Assembly: GCA_017052515.1 (NCBI GenBank)
Contig: JAFHKR010000039.1
Location: 124,001 to 188,000 of the forward strand
From: Fictibacillus nanhaiensis
Lineage (GTDB): Bacteria > Bacillota > Bacilli > Bacillales > Fictibacillaceae
Direction of reading: 5' to 3'
DNA length: 64,000 nt
The translations under genes were made by a program, and so were the position numbers. Position 1 is the stretch's first letter, and each line of letters starts with the position of its first letter. Positions 23,954 to 32,413 of the stretch are shown here, in pieces. The notes under the pieces are model-generated. The model was given only the letters and a program-made list of their open reading frames with translations. It searched no databases and was not told the DNA's origin.

Positions 23954-25027
23954 TTATCGGATATGCTTTTTCACGTACTTTAGATCAATATAGTGCTTCA
24001 AGTTCCATACCCATTTTCCATGAAAAGTCCTATTTTTATAAATAATAAGCCCCTGTTGCTCACCAGTTGAAAGTATGGAGAAAAAATTACTTCGTGGTGT
24101 ATAACGTTCTAAAGGCCGCCCGGAAATGAAACGCTTAATATTTCTCCATAGAATAGTTCCTTGTTTTGTTGCATGAAAATCGCTCTTCTCTAAATCCATA
24201 TATTCTGAAATTGTTACGCAGTTACCTGCACCAAAGACATAAGGGTACTCATCGTTTTGCAGCGTGTCATCAACAAGGAGAAACCCCTTAGAATCAACGG
24301 GTAATAATGCTTGTTTAAAAAGAGAACTAGCTTTAGCTCCTGTTATCGGTAAGAGGATAGAATATTGTATTTTCGTGCCTTTATCAGTCAAAACATAGAT
24401 ATCGTTTACTTCTTTCACACGTTCATTTTCATAGAATACAAGATTATGATCATGAGCGATCTTTCTAATCTTGTTTGTAGCGTTTACCCCATAGGAGTGA
24501 AGAAGTGAAGTTGAACTTATGTATGTTACAGGCTTGCTCATATTGTGTTTCTTTCGCCAAGTTGATATAGAAAGTGCGAGCTCAATCGCTGCGAGGTGAT
24601 CCCCTATGATTACAGGTGCATTACTAGTGCGTACTTTCTTTATCTCTTCTATTACATGATGTTTTGGGATTAATTCTGATGTGGAAATGAGTTCTGAAGT
24701 GGTCCAAGGTTCCATATCAAAAGAAATTACATCAAAGGAATAGATTCCGCCAGAAAACCCTAACAACACTTTCTGCAAAGGATCAAACGAGATGATGGTA
24801 TCTTCTATCAAAGTGACAGAAGCGCAATCGCATAATGACTCTAGATCAATACGAATTTCCTCTTCCTTATAAAGACCCTCTGTAAATCCTGAAAACATGC
24901 CTGAATAATATTGGAATTTTGACGATGTAATAAGTGTTACTTCTAGATCGCTAATTTTTTCATGTGAAAGACTGCGGAGGATAGAAAGGTGAGCATGTCC
25001 TCCACCAATTAATAAAAGCTTTGTCAA
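23954..25027 (-). CDS. FAD-dependent pyridine nucleotide-disulfide oxidoreductase, SelD-N-terminal type
   Basis: A 357-residue flavoprotein. It starts KLLLIGGGHAHLSILRSL (dinucleotide-binding glycines with the characteristic GGGHAH), then YYSGMFSGFTEGLYKEEEIR and IDLESLC. This is the pattern of the subfamily often fused in front of selenide-water dikinase SelD; here it stands alone. FGAGNCV near residue 268 is the second flavin-binding site. TTG at 25027 is preferred over GTG at 25036 because CTGGAG then has an 8-nt spacing. Related to type II NADH dehydrogenases; the electron acceptor is unknown. Confidence 0.75.
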   Translation of the reverse strand: MTKLLLIGGGHAHLSILRSLSHEKISDLEVTLITSSKFQYYSGMFSGFTEGLYKEEEIRIDLESLCDCASVTLIEDTIISFDPLQKVLLGFSGGIYSFDVISFDMEPWTTSELISTSELIPKHHVIEEIKKVRTSNAPVIIGDHLAAIELALSISTWRKKHNMSKPVTYISSTSLLHSYGVNATNKIRKIAHDHNLVFYENERVKEVNDIYVLTDKGTKIQYSILLPITGAKASSLFKQALLPVDSKGFLLVDDTLQNDEYPYVFGAGNCVTISEYMDLEKSDFHATKQGTILWRNIKRFISGRPLERYTPRSNFFSILSTGEQQGLIIYKNRTFHGKWVWNLKHYIDLKYVKKHIR

Positions 25028-25201
25028 AATGAACACTCCAGTTAGATTGTTGAGTATTTTTCCTTAATCATATAAGTACGATGTGGATAGTGCGAATGAT
25101 TTGATTGTTTAAATGTAAAAAATAATAAATGTAACAAATAAGTTGGAATTTATGTTAGTTTTTGGATTTTATTTATGGTATTTTACTAGATGGTGATAAA
25201 A

Positions 25202-26290
25202 ATGATAATTATTAAACAGCTTTTTGCTAATCTTGCAATTTTAGTCGCACTATTGTTTCTGTATACACAAATTAAGAAAGATCCACCACTCCGAATGAAT
25301 TCTTCCATTAAGAAAAAGATTACTACAGGAGTGGCAGGAGGTTTGTTCAGCAATATCCTCATGCAATACAGCATTCCGGTCGGAACGACAATTATTGATA
25401 TGAGACATATTCCAATCATATTACTTGCCTATTTTGGGGGAGCAGTCCCTGCAATAATTGGAATGGTACTTGCCATTGCAGGTCGTTTTTTAATCGGTAT
25501 TAACATTTCTTCTTATATGTCTAGTCTGATCATGTTGGCTGTTACACTATTTTCCATCATTATTGCAGGAACGAGTTTGAGAGATCAAGCAAAAAAATGG
25601 GGTATGCTTACCTTTGCGAACTTACTAACAACCATCTTGTTCTTTTATTTGATAGAGGATCAACAATTATTGTTCTACTTGATTCCATGTTATTGGCTCG
25701 TGTCCTTTCTTTCAGGTTATGTGGCATTCCAAGTATTACATATCTTATTTAAGAGTCAGATGATGTTTGATAAGTATAAGGCTGAGTCAACGATTGATCC
25801 ATTGACAGGGTTGAATAACGTTAGGAAATTTGATGAAGTATTTAATAGTTGTATGGCAGATCTTGAAAAGAAGAAAGAGCTCTCCCTACTTTATATTGAT
25901 ATCGATTTCTTTAAGAAAATTAATGATACATATGGGCACTCTGAAGGTGATGTGGTTTTAAAAGATCTTGGGCTGATCCTAAGGTCATGCGCAAGGCCTA
26001 CAGATATCGTGAGTAGAAACGGCGGAGAAGAATTTACAGTATTGCTCGTTGATTGTTCACTCGATCAAGCTAAGAAAATTGCGGAAAGAATCAGGTCAAC
26101 GGTGGAAGAGCATGCCTTCCTCTTAAACAGTGGAACAGAAGTGAACATCACGGTTTCAGTTGGATTATCTAACTTTCCTGAAACAACAAGGAATGGAAGT
26201 ATGATAATTAAAGACGCAGACAAAGCATTATATGAAGCGAAGAGAACAGGCAGGAATAAAGTATGTACAGCGAATCAGCAGTTGTTATAA
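25202..26290 (+). CDS. membrane diguanylate cyclase (5TM-5TMR_LYT + GGDEF, DgcK-like)
   Basis: About 362 residues. The N-terminal half has five to six membrane helices of the LytS-like 5TM receptor type (IPIILLAYFGGAVPAIIGM). The C-terminal half is a GGDEF domain: STIDPLTGLNNVRKFDE, YIDIDFFKKINDTYGHSEGD, and the active-site loop RNGGEEF (GGEEF variant is functional in the family). It would make cyclic di-GMP in response to a signal at the membrane. No inhibitory RxxD site is evident. The ATG at 25202 has GGTGAT before it; the ATG at 25190 has no SD. Architecture matches B. subtilis DgcK. Confidence 0.9.
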   Translation: MIIIKQLFANLAILVALLFLYTQIKKDPPLRMNSSIKKKITTGVAGGLFSNILMQYSIPVGTTIIDMRHIPIILLAYFGGAVPAIIGMVLAIAGRFLIGINISSYMSSLIMLAVTLFSIIIAGTSLRDQAKKWGMLTFANLLTTILFFYLIEDQQLLFYLIPCYWLVSFLSGYVAFQVLHILFKSQMMFDKYKAESTIDPLTGLNNVRKFDEVFNSCMADLEKKKELSLLYIDIDFFKKINDTYGHSEGDVVLKDLGLILRSCARPTDIVSRNGGEEFTVLLVDCSLDQAKKIAERIRSTVEEHAFLLNSGTEVNITVSVGLSNFPETTRNGSMIIKDADKALYEAKRTGRNKVCTANQQLL

Positions 26291-26292
26291 CA

Positions 26293-26319
26293 AAAGGAAC
26301 GAAGATGTCGTTCCTTTTT
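26293..26319 (+). terminator. terminator of the diguanylate cyclase gene
   Basis: AAAGGAACG (26293-26301) pairs with CGTTCCTTT (26309-26317), followed by T residues. Confidence 0.88.
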
Positions 26320-26341
26320 TTGCTAGAAAGAAACAGAATTA

Positions 26342-26599
26342 TTATTGCTTCCAGGTGGTCCCATGGCGACAAAGTCTGCAATCAATGATAAAAGTGCGTG
26401 TAACTCCTAAATTGTCTATATAGGAAAAGTAGGCGGAGCAGGAATTATTATCGAATTTAAGTAATTGAAAAACGGTTCCATTATTTTGTAAACCACCTGT
26501 AAGACTAATAGGCTCTCTTGTTCCCTTGTTCAAAAGAAAAAGAGAAGGATATGTACTGCTGTCACAATGAACAGCTAGCTGTTCTGACAAACTTTTCAT
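26342..26599 (-). CDS. CotY/CotZ-like coat protein, third overlapping frame
   Basis: An 85-residue frame with a domain LFLLNKGTREPISLTGG, FQLLKFDNNSCSAYF and FIIDCRLC. It resembles the domain in the preceding frame (FYILPKGTNRPVG, FRFLRFDPVSCCTFF, QVAVDC), so the two look like tandem copies. Its ATG lies inside the previous frame (38-nt overlap, +1). It has no SD of its own that I can defend. It may be translationally coupled or the broken end of a longer gene. Confidence 0.5.
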   Translation of the reverse strand: MKSLSEQLAVHCDSSTYPSLFLLNKGTREPISLTGGLQNNGTVFQLLKFDNNSCSAYFSYIDNLGVTRTFIIDCRLCRHGTTWKQ

Positions 26600-26777
26600 G
26601 ACAGTCTACGGCTACTTGCAGAGTTACGGTATTTTGCTCAATGGTAGTTTCAAAAAAAGTACAGCAGCTTACGGGATCAAATCTAAGAAAACGAAAAGCG
26701 ATCGGAGTGGTGTCACCGACTGGTCGATTTGTACCTTTAGGTAGAATATAGAAACTGGTTATTTGCCGTTCATCCAT
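26562..26777 (-). CDS. CotY/CotZ-like coat protein, second overlapping frame
   Basis: A 71-residue frame starting MDERQITSFYILPKGTNRP and carrying FLRFDPVSCCTFFE and VAVDC, the Cys-containing core expected of CotY/CotZ/ExsY-type spore crust proteins. Its ATG overlaps the end of the first frame by 8 nt. It lacks the conserved C-terminal CAIQC-type end, reading HEKFVRTASCSL instead. Read with the first frame, it would rebuild a coat protein of about 110 residues. Confidence 0.5.
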   Translation of the reverse strand: MDERQITSFYILPKGTNRPVGDTTPIAFRFLRFDPVSCCTFFETTIEQNTVTLQVAVDCHEKFVRTASCSL

Positions 26778-26904
26778 CTGTACACTCTTCGTTTAATCTT
26801 CGGAAGATTTCACATATACAACCTTCACAGTTGCTTGAATCATTCTTCTTTTCACTATGAGACGGATGATGCTTTAAAAATAAACTGTTTTTTGAATGCT
26901 TCAT
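26770..26904 (-). CDS. CotY/CotZ-like N-terminal segment, first frame
   Basis: A 44-residue frame with a strong SD (GGGGGAGGATC, 8 nt before the ATG at 26904). It starts MKHSKNSLFLKHHPSHSEKK and ends with NCEGCICEIFRRLNEECTDG. The Cys-x-x-Cys-x-Cys followed by an Ile/Leu helix is the N-terminal signature of CotY/CotZ proteins. It stops exactly where the next frame begins. Either a translationally coupled trio or a gene with two frameshifts. Confidence 0.5.
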   Translation of the reverse strand: MKHSKNSLFLKHHPSHSEKKNDSSNCEGCICEIFRRLNEECTDG

Positions 26905-27135
26905 CTTCAGATCCTCCCCCAAGATAATCTAGAGAATAGTGCATGCGTAGGCAACAGCGGAGTGACAAAGATAATTGAATATTAAGTATTGAAGAAGAGG
27001 GAAAATGCTTTGAAATAGTGAATTTATATTTTTATTGATCGATTTATTCGTTTTTTGCGTATTCTTTCTATAGATGATTTTACAGTGTATGGTTTTTAAC
27101 TAATGATTCTTACTAAAGAAGGAGAGAGAAGTAGA

Positions 27136-28374
27136 ATGAACATTAAGCTCTTATTCCAGCAAAACATGAATTTTGGTAAGAAGTTAATCCGCCTACACCA
27201 TGTTAACGCTCTCCTTTTTCTCGTTTTGAGTGTAACGGGCTTTGTTTTATTTTCATCTTCATTCCGATCAACACTTCCAACATTTAGAGTATGGATAAAA
27301 GATAGCCATATTTGGATCGGCTTCCTTTTTTGTCTTCCACTCCTTTTTTATATACCTAAAATGCAAAAACACCTTAATACTTTAAGGAAAAAGAAAGAAC
27401 ACCGTGTGAACCTGTATGTTGTCCTTAGTATTGTAACTGTACTAATCATTACCGGAATACAGCTCACGTTTCATCGCCAATTTCCACCAATCGTGAGTTC
27501 TGTATCTTTATTCTTTCATGATGCTGCAACATGGTTCGGGGTTCCTTACGCCATCTATCACAGCACAACGCGAAGCAAGTGGTTTAAACGATTGACTTCA
27601 AGAAAGACTGTCGCGCATCCTCAGGAAGAACCGATGATGATTAATGAAGAGAACCCAATCTATAGGAGACGGACATTTTTAAAACTTCTAAGTGGAAGTA
27701 TTATTGCAGTAGCATTTTTGCCTTCATTCTTAAAATGGATTAAACCATTTTTGCCAGAGGATACAGGAAGCAGTGAACAAGTTTTACCGGATGGAAACAA
27801 CTTAAATCCATTGCCAAATCCAAGTACAAAGTCTGCCCCTCCTGTTGGTGGAGGGCGAAGAGGTGAGTTCCGCTATTACACCGTGACGGAGATTCCTGAG
27901 ATCAATAATGACAATTTTAGCTTTGCAATTGATGGTCTTGTAGACAGAAAACAAAAGTGGAATTGGAATCAGTTTGTGAATGTACACCGTGACGTGCAAG
28001 TCAGCGATTTTCATTGTGTGACAGGGTGGAGTGTGTATGACGTTACATGGGAAGGGATTCCGCTCAAGAAATTGTTACAAGAAGCAGGCGTGAAGGATAA
28101 AGCAAAATATGTGAAGTTTTATTCGGCTGATGGCGTTTACACAGACACGCTTACGATTGAGCAGGCGATGATGGATGACATTATGGTGGCTGTATTAATA
28201 GATGGTAAACTGATTTCGCAAAATAACGGAGGCCCAGTTCGCTTGATCGTACCTAAAATGTATGCCTACAAATCTGTGAAATGGCTGAATCGAATCGAGC
28301 TAATTGAAAAGGAACATGTGGGGTATTGGGAAAAAAGAGGATATGACAAGAATGCATGGGTAAAATCAATCTAA
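27136..28374 (+). CDS. fused cytochrome b / molybdopterin oxidoreductase (MsrP/SUOX type)
   Basis: A 412-residue two-part protein. Residues 1-150 have four membrane helices with His at 21-22, 58, 113 and 129, a pattern suited to b-type haem. Residues 175-200 read YRRRTFLKLLSGSII, a twin-arginine-like motif followed by a fifth hydrophobic helix. Residues ~240-405 are a sulfite-oxidase-fold molybdopterin domain with the molybdenum-ligand Cys294 in DFHCVTGWSVYDVTWEG. In E. coli these functions are separate proteins (MsrP and MsrQ). Likely role: periplasm-facing reduction, for example of methionine sulfoxide, by inference. GGAGAG lies 9 nt before the ATG at 27136. Confidence 0.85.
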   Translation: MNIKLLFQQNMNFGKKLIRLHHVNALLFLVLSVTGFVLFSSSFRSTLPTFRVWIKDSHIWIGFLFCLPLLFYIPKMQKHLNTLRKKKEHRVNLYVVLSIVTVLIITGIQLTFHRQFPPIVSSVSLFFHDAATWFGVPYAIYHSTTRSKWFKRLTSRKTVAHPQEEPMMINEENPIYRRRTFLKLLSGSIIAVAFLPSFLKWIKPFLPEDTGSSEQVLPDGNNLNPLPNPSTKSAPPVGGGRRGEFRYYTVTEIPEINNDNFSFAIDGLVDRKQKWNWNQFVNVHRDVQVSDFHCVTGWSVYDVTWEGIPLKKLLQEAGVKDKAKYVKFYSADGVYTDTLTIEQAMMDDIMVAVLIDGKLISQNNGGPVRLIVPKMYAYKSVKWLNRIELIEKEHVGYWEKRGYDKNAWVKSI

Positions 28375-28498
28375 AATGCTGGCTGCTAGCAAGATTTAGC
28401 CACTTTTTAATAGGTGTATTATAAATGTGGACAAATACGTTTACATTGTACTTATGGCGCGAACTTCCTGGCTCTGAAATTTTAATTCCTTGATTAAT

Positions 28499-28575
28499 TT
28501 AACGGTAACTTCTCATAGATTCACGGATAACTTTCATATTCTCACGTATAAAATATTTATCTGATTTTCGACAAA
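28499..28575. repeat. array B: three 21-bp-spaced repeats plus tail motif
   Basis: Cores TTAACGGTAAC, TTCACGGATAAC and TCTCACGTATAA place the triplet ACG at 28502, 28523 and 28544, exactly 21 bp apart. A tail GATTTTCGACAAA follows at 28563-28575. The same core and the same tail occur in array C. Intergenic, between the oxidoreductase and GNAT genes. Confidence 0.85.
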
Positions 28576-28647
28576 TCCCTCTTCTTTTCAATGAAAAGGA
28601 GTATTAAAATGAATGATAAATAAATAGTGATGAAGGGGCTAATGGGA

Positions 28648-29142
28648 ATGGAGATTGTTGAAATAAGGAATGTTGACGAATGTACAGATGAACTGTCTGA
28701 TCTATTAATAAAAGTAGTAGATGAAGGAGCTTCCATCGGATTTTTGCCTCCGCTAAAAAAACAAGTAGCTGATGATTTTTGGAAAAGCTGTGTGAGCCCT
28801 GATATCATGTTTTGGGTGGCAAAAATAGATGGTGCGATCGCAGCGACCATTCAGCTTCACTTGTGTAAAAAAACAAACGGCACTCATCGAGCTGAGGTAG
28901 CTAAGCTGATGACACACCCAGCGTTCAGACAAAAAGGAATCGGGCGAAAACTGCTGCTTCACGCAGAACAAAGAGCAAAAGATATTGGGCTGTCATTGCT
29001 TGTCTTAGATACAAGAGAAGGGGATCCGTCAAATCTACTTTATCAATCATGTGGTTTTCAAGTGGCGGGGAGAATACCCTTTTTTGCTAAGAATGATAAA
29101 GGTGGATTAGATACGACCGTATTGTACTATAAAACGATTTGA
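28648..29142 (+). CDS. GNAT family N-acetyltransferase
   Basis: About 164 residues. Motif A reads MTHPAFRQKGIGRKLLLHAE and is followed by LLVLDTREGDPSNLLYQSCGF, the arrangement of small-molecule acetyltransferases of the type that modify toxic amines such as tabtoxin or streptothricin. Several in-frame starts exist (28627, 28630, 28642, 28648); AAGGGG at 28632-28637 favours 28648. Substrate not determinable. Monocistronic with a terminator. Confidence 0.88.
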   Translation: MEIVEIRNVDECTDELSDLLIKVVDEGASIGFLPPLKKQVADDFWKSCVSPDIMFWVAKIDGAIAATIQLHLCKKTNGTHRAEVAKLMTHPAFRQKGIGRKLLLHAEQRAKDIGLSLLVLDTREGDPSNLLYQSCGFQVAGRIPFFAKNDKGGLDTTVLYYKTI

Positions 29143-29153
29143 CTCATAACTTT

Positions 29154-29199
29154 TAGCCGTCACTTGAGAAGATATTACTTTTCGAGTACGGCTTTTTTT
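29154..29199 (+). terminator. terminator of the GNAT gene
   Basis: AGCCGT with an extended inner helix (ACTTGA against TCGAGT) pairs with ACGGCT (ends near 29192), followed by seven T. Confidence 0.85.
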
Positions 29200-29394
29200 G
29201 TTCTTAATGTTGCATAATGTGTGTTGATAAATAGCAAGTTTAATCTTGATTCCTTCCTTCTAAATAAGGGGTAAGTTAACGAATTTGCCATAAAATTGTT
29301 ACGAAAGTATGAAAACCCTTATTTTCCCTATTAATTAATTCCCATTCCTTTACAATTAAATTGAAGAATATGGTGAAGGAAGGGAGAGGTATTT

Positions 29395-30153
29395 ATGGAT
29401 CGCCAACTATTAATCTCAATTGTCATAATCATCATTTTATTTGAGAGTATGATTATTTACTTATTTCTTATGTATAAGAAAGGAAACATAGATCAGAACC
29501 CTCTATTATTGCTCATTAAAAAGGAGTGGAACATCTTATACCATGCTTTCTTTAAATGGAGTACAAAAAACCGTATGATGATTCAGAATGATAGTTACCT
29601 CTTTCATAAAAACTCCAGCTATTTTTATCTATTTCTAGCATTAATCCACGAACAGATCATTGAGATGATTGTGTTTCATATTTACCTTAAAAAAGAAGAA
29701 CCTAACATAGCTCTTATTATGCTAGTTTTACATATTTACAGTGTTATCTACATGCTAGGTGACTATAACTTAATGAGAAATACCCCTTTTCGTATTACCA
29801 AAGATAAAGTAAGGATGAAAATTGGTGCTAGACGATCTCTATATTTTAATTTAAGCGATATTGACTATATGCAGCCTGCCTCAATCAAATACAACAAAAG
29901 TGGAAGTATCATAAAAGAAAAGAAAGTATTCCATGCTACGGCTTTCCCAAGAATACTTACGATGATTTTTGGGATTAGCGATGAGCTGAAATATGAGATC
30001 GTTTTTAAGAATCCACTACATGCAAGAGGTTACTTTGGACAAAAACAAGAGATTAATAAAGTGCATCTTTATTTTGACCATGCGGGAGATTTTGTAGAGT
30101 CACTTCAAAATAGAATGGTGAAAATAGAAGGAGCAGTTAAGAATAGTATCTAG
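29395..30153 (+). CDS. membrane protein of unknown function
   Basis: A 252-residue protein. Helix 1 covers about residues 5-27; two more hydrophobic segments lie at about 78-98 and 106-126; the C-terminal 120 residues are soluble and beta-rich (FRITKDKVRMKIGARRSLYFNLSDI reads like a PH-like membrane-protein domain; written here in shortened form as FRITKDKVRMKIG). AAGGGAGAGG precedes the ATG. I do not recognise a specific family. Confidence 0.7.
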   Translation: MDRQLLISIVIIIILFESMIIYLFLMYKKGNIDQNPLLLLIKKEWNILYHAFFKWSTKNRMMIQNDSYLFHKNSSYFYLFLALIHEQIIEMIVFHIYLKKEEPNIALIMLVLHIYSVIYMLGDYNLMRNTPFRITKDKVRMKIGARRSLYFNLSDIDYMQPASIKYNKSGSIIKEKKVFHATAFPRILTMIFGISDELKYEIVFKNPLHARGYFGQKQEINKVHLYFDHAGDFVESLQNRMVKIEGAVKNSI

Positions 30154-30286
30154 AATAAAGAAGCACATTTTTGTTACGCTATTAACTTTTGGTAACCCTC
30201 TATAAAACGAAGTATTGCCTGTTGTGTACAGCAAGCCTCTCTTATGTATAATGGTAATAATTCTAGCTTGAGGAGTGATGAAGGTA

Positions 30287-31300
30287 ATGAACGTAGCTCT
30301 ACTCAGTAAATGGCATGTGCATGCTGTTGACTATGCACGTGAGGCAATGGAGAATGAAGCGATCACGATAAAAACCGTTTGGGATGAAAACGAAGAGCGT
30401 GGTACCCAGTGGGCGGAAGAATTAGGGGTATCGTATGAAGCGGATCTACAGAACGTCCTAGATGATTCAAACATCGACGGAGTCATTGTGACAACAGCAA
30501 CCAACCGTCATAAAGAGGTCATTATAGCCGCTGCGAACCATGGGAAACACATTTTCACTGAAAAAGTTCTCGCTTTTACTGTAAAAGAATGCGAAGAAAT
30601 TTTAGAGGCCGTAGATAGAAATAACGTACAATTAATGGTCAATCTACCAAGACTGACAGAAAGCTTTTATCTCTACGCCCAACAAGCTTTGGACAAAGGA
30701 CTCCTTGGAGATCTTACATACATCAGATGTCGTGTTGCACATAACGGATCTGTACCTTCAGAAGAAAATCCAAAAGGATGGCTTCCACCGCACTTCTATA
30801 ATAAAGAAGAGTGTGGGGGAGGTGCGCTAATCGACCTTGGGGCACACCCGATCTATTTAACAAACCGTTTAGGTGGGAAAGTAAAAGCAGTAAGCGGTAA
30901 ACTAAATGAATTTTACAACTTAGGTGTAGATGATAACGCTGTCGTTATGGTGGAGTATGATTCAGGTGCTATGGGTATGATTGAAACGGGGTTCTTGTCT
31001 TATGGAAGTCCCCAGCAACTCGAACTTTACGGCACTGAAGGTACACTTATGGTTGAAGGGCAAGATGTAAGAATTAAAAGTAAGCATCTTGGCAGAGAGG
31101 ATTGGGTAAAACCTGAACTTCCGAATCCACTCTCTTCTAATATGGGGCAATGGGTTGAGGCGATTGAAAAAGGTTTAGGACCGGTTGTAACAAGAGATGA
31201 TATTTTGAACTTAACTGCCATTAATGAAGCGGCAGCTATTTCAAGTCAAGAAGGTCGTCGTGTGGCGTTATCAGAATTAACATTTGAGCAGAAAATTTAA
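30287..31300 (+). CDS. Gfo/Idh/MocA family oxidoreductase
   Basis: About 337 residues. An N-terminal Rossmann domain begins MNVALLSKWHVHAVDYAREA, with the family's GxGxxG reduced to an unusual SKWHVHA. HIFTEKVLAFTVKECEEI contains the conserved EK dipeptide (catalytic Lys), and GGGALIDLGAHPIYL is the helix expected in the catalytic domain. Such enzymes oxidise or reduce sugars or inositols with NAD(P). ATG 30287 gives 11-nt spacing from AGGAG; ATG 30278 would be too close. Confidence 0.88.
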   Translation: MNVALLSKWHVHAVDYAREAMENEAITIKTVWDENEERGTQWAEELGVSYEADLQNVLDDSNIDGVIVTTATNRHKEVIIAAANHGKHIFTEKVLAFTVKECEEILEAVDRNNVQLMVNLPRLTESFYLYAQQALDKGLLGDLTYIRCRVAHNGSVPSEENPKGWLPPHFYNKEECGGGALIDLGAHPIYLTNRLGGKVKAVSGKLNEFYNLGVDDNAVVMVEYDSGAMGMIETGFLSYGSPQQLELYGTEGTLMVEGQDVRIKSKHLGREDWVKPELPNPLSSNMGQWVEAIEKGLGPVVTRDDILNLTAINEAAAISSQEGRRVALSELTFEQKI

Positions 31301-31318
31301 ATCGTATAAAAAGGAATC

Positions 31319-31374
31319 AAACCTCCTTGTGCAGAATGTATGTTCGTAAACAGTTCTGTGTGAGGAGGTTTTTG
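31319..31374 (+). promoter_or_regulatory. long hairpin that is both terminator and SD sequestrator
   Basis: AAACCTCCT (31319-31327) pairs fully with AGGAGGTTT (31363-31371), and the stem extends inward through TGTGCAGAA and TTCTGTGTG (with wobble pairs). The 3' arm is the AGGAGG of the DinB-like gene that starts at 31376, and it is followed by a short T run. It can end transcription of the oxidoreductase gene, or hide the ribosome binding site of the next gene in a read-through transcript. Confidence 0.75.
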
Positions 31375-31375
31375 A

Positions 31376-31861
31376 ATGTATCAAAAAACAATTCTATTGA
31401 ATCAGATGGCAGCAAACTATAATGAGCCTAACTGGTTTGTACCCATTGATCGAGCTCTTGAAGGACTAACAGCTGAACAAGCGAGTGAAAAATCTGGAGA
31501 CAGCAACTCCATATGGGAAATCGTCAACCATTTAAGCTTTTGGAACGAACGCTATTTAGAGCGGTTTAAAGGAAATTCACCCGTTCAAAATATCGAGAGC
31601 AACGATGAGACGTTTGAAAATGAAAACAAGCAAGATTGGGAGACTGCTAAAAATCTGTTGTTTTCTATCCTAAATGATTGGACTGTCGCACTTAAAGAAG
31701 CAGATGATAGCATTTTTGAGATTTCTGCTCATGAAGATCGCCACGATCCTTGGTATTCAGTTCTTGCTAACATTAATATTCATAATGCTTATCATATCGG
31801 CCAAATCGTTGAGATTAGAAAATTAAAAGGAAACTGGGATTCTAATAAAGGTGTTCACTAA
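31376..31861 (+). CDS. DinB family protein
   Basis: A 161-residue four-helix bundle of the DinB/YfiT type. The three metal-ligand His are recognisable: NHLSFWNERYLERF, and HNAYHIGQIVEIRK with the Hx3H pair. Relatives are metal-dependent thiol S-transferases (bacillithiol type) or of unknown function. The AGGAGG site lies within the hairpin just upstream. Confidence 0.85.
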   Translation: MYQKTILLNQMAANYNEPNWFVPIDRALEGLTAEQASEKSGDSNSIWEIVNHLSFWNERYLERFKGNSPVQNIESNDETFENENKQDWETAKNLLFSILNDWTVALKEADDSIFEISAHEDRHDPWYSVLANINIHNAYHIGQIVEIRKLKGNWDSNKGVH

Positions 31862-31922
31862 AAGGAGAGAGAGGAGAATCTAAGTTTGTATATGTTACAT
31901 ACATCGAGACCTCTTCAGAAAT

Positions 31923-31955
31923 AAAAAGGGAGAAATAAATCTCCCTTTTTTACCT
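31923..31955 (+). terminator. terminator of the DinB-family gene
   Basis: AAAAAGGGAG (31924-31933) pairs with CTCCCTTTTT (31942-31951). Apart from this, the 284-bp spacer up to 32145 shows nothing I can name. Confidence 0.88.
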
Positions 31956-32145
31956 GAAAAATTGAAAACGTTATATTACTCTTTAAAATTTTTACACTTA
32001 GTTTGGCCCGCATTTAATATGTTAAATGCTAAGTCAGTAAAGTGTTTAGGGAAAATATTGTTAAACGACTTAACGCTTCAGAGGTTTCCGTTTTAAAATT
32101 AAGGAGAAGGGAATTAGTAAACAAAACATAAAGGAGGTGGCTAGC

Positions 32146-32373
32146 ATGTCTGTTTATGACCAGATCAGCTCGTGCTGCAGCAGGATCGAGCAAGCAGACA
32201 CAAAGGAAGACGTATTACGCGAAGTAGATAAGCTGGACAACTACGCCTCTTATCTAAACGCAGATAAAGCAAAAAGACTTCACATTTATTGTGACAACAT
32301 TCGTAAACTCAATGTTGATGTGAAAACTGAAACGGTTAATCAAGCAGGATTTATCCGAAATTTATTTGCCTAA
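32146..32373 (+). CDS. small protein of unknown function
   Basis: A 75-residue acidic/helical protein starting MSVYDQISSCCSRIEQADTK. AAGGAGGTG lies 8 nt before the ATG at 32146, strong evidence for translation. It has a Cys-Cys pair at 10-11 and one further Cys near the end; no membrane segment. The family is not recognised. Confidence 0.7.
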   Translation: MSVYDQISSCCSRIEQADTKEDVLREVDKLDNYASYLNADKAKRLHIYCDNIRKLNVDVKTETVNQAGFIRNLFA

Positions 32374-32380
32374 CATAAAG

Positions 32381-32406
32381 ATCCTCATGATGCTTTCATG
32401 AGGGAT
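32381..32406. terminator. hairpin between convergent small genes
   Basis: ATCCTCATGA (32381-32390) pairs with TCATGAGGGAT (32396-32406). The T tract is weak on both sides, so it may be an RNA-end stabiliser rather than a strong terminator. Confidence 0.55.
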
Positions 32407-32413
32407 TTATACG

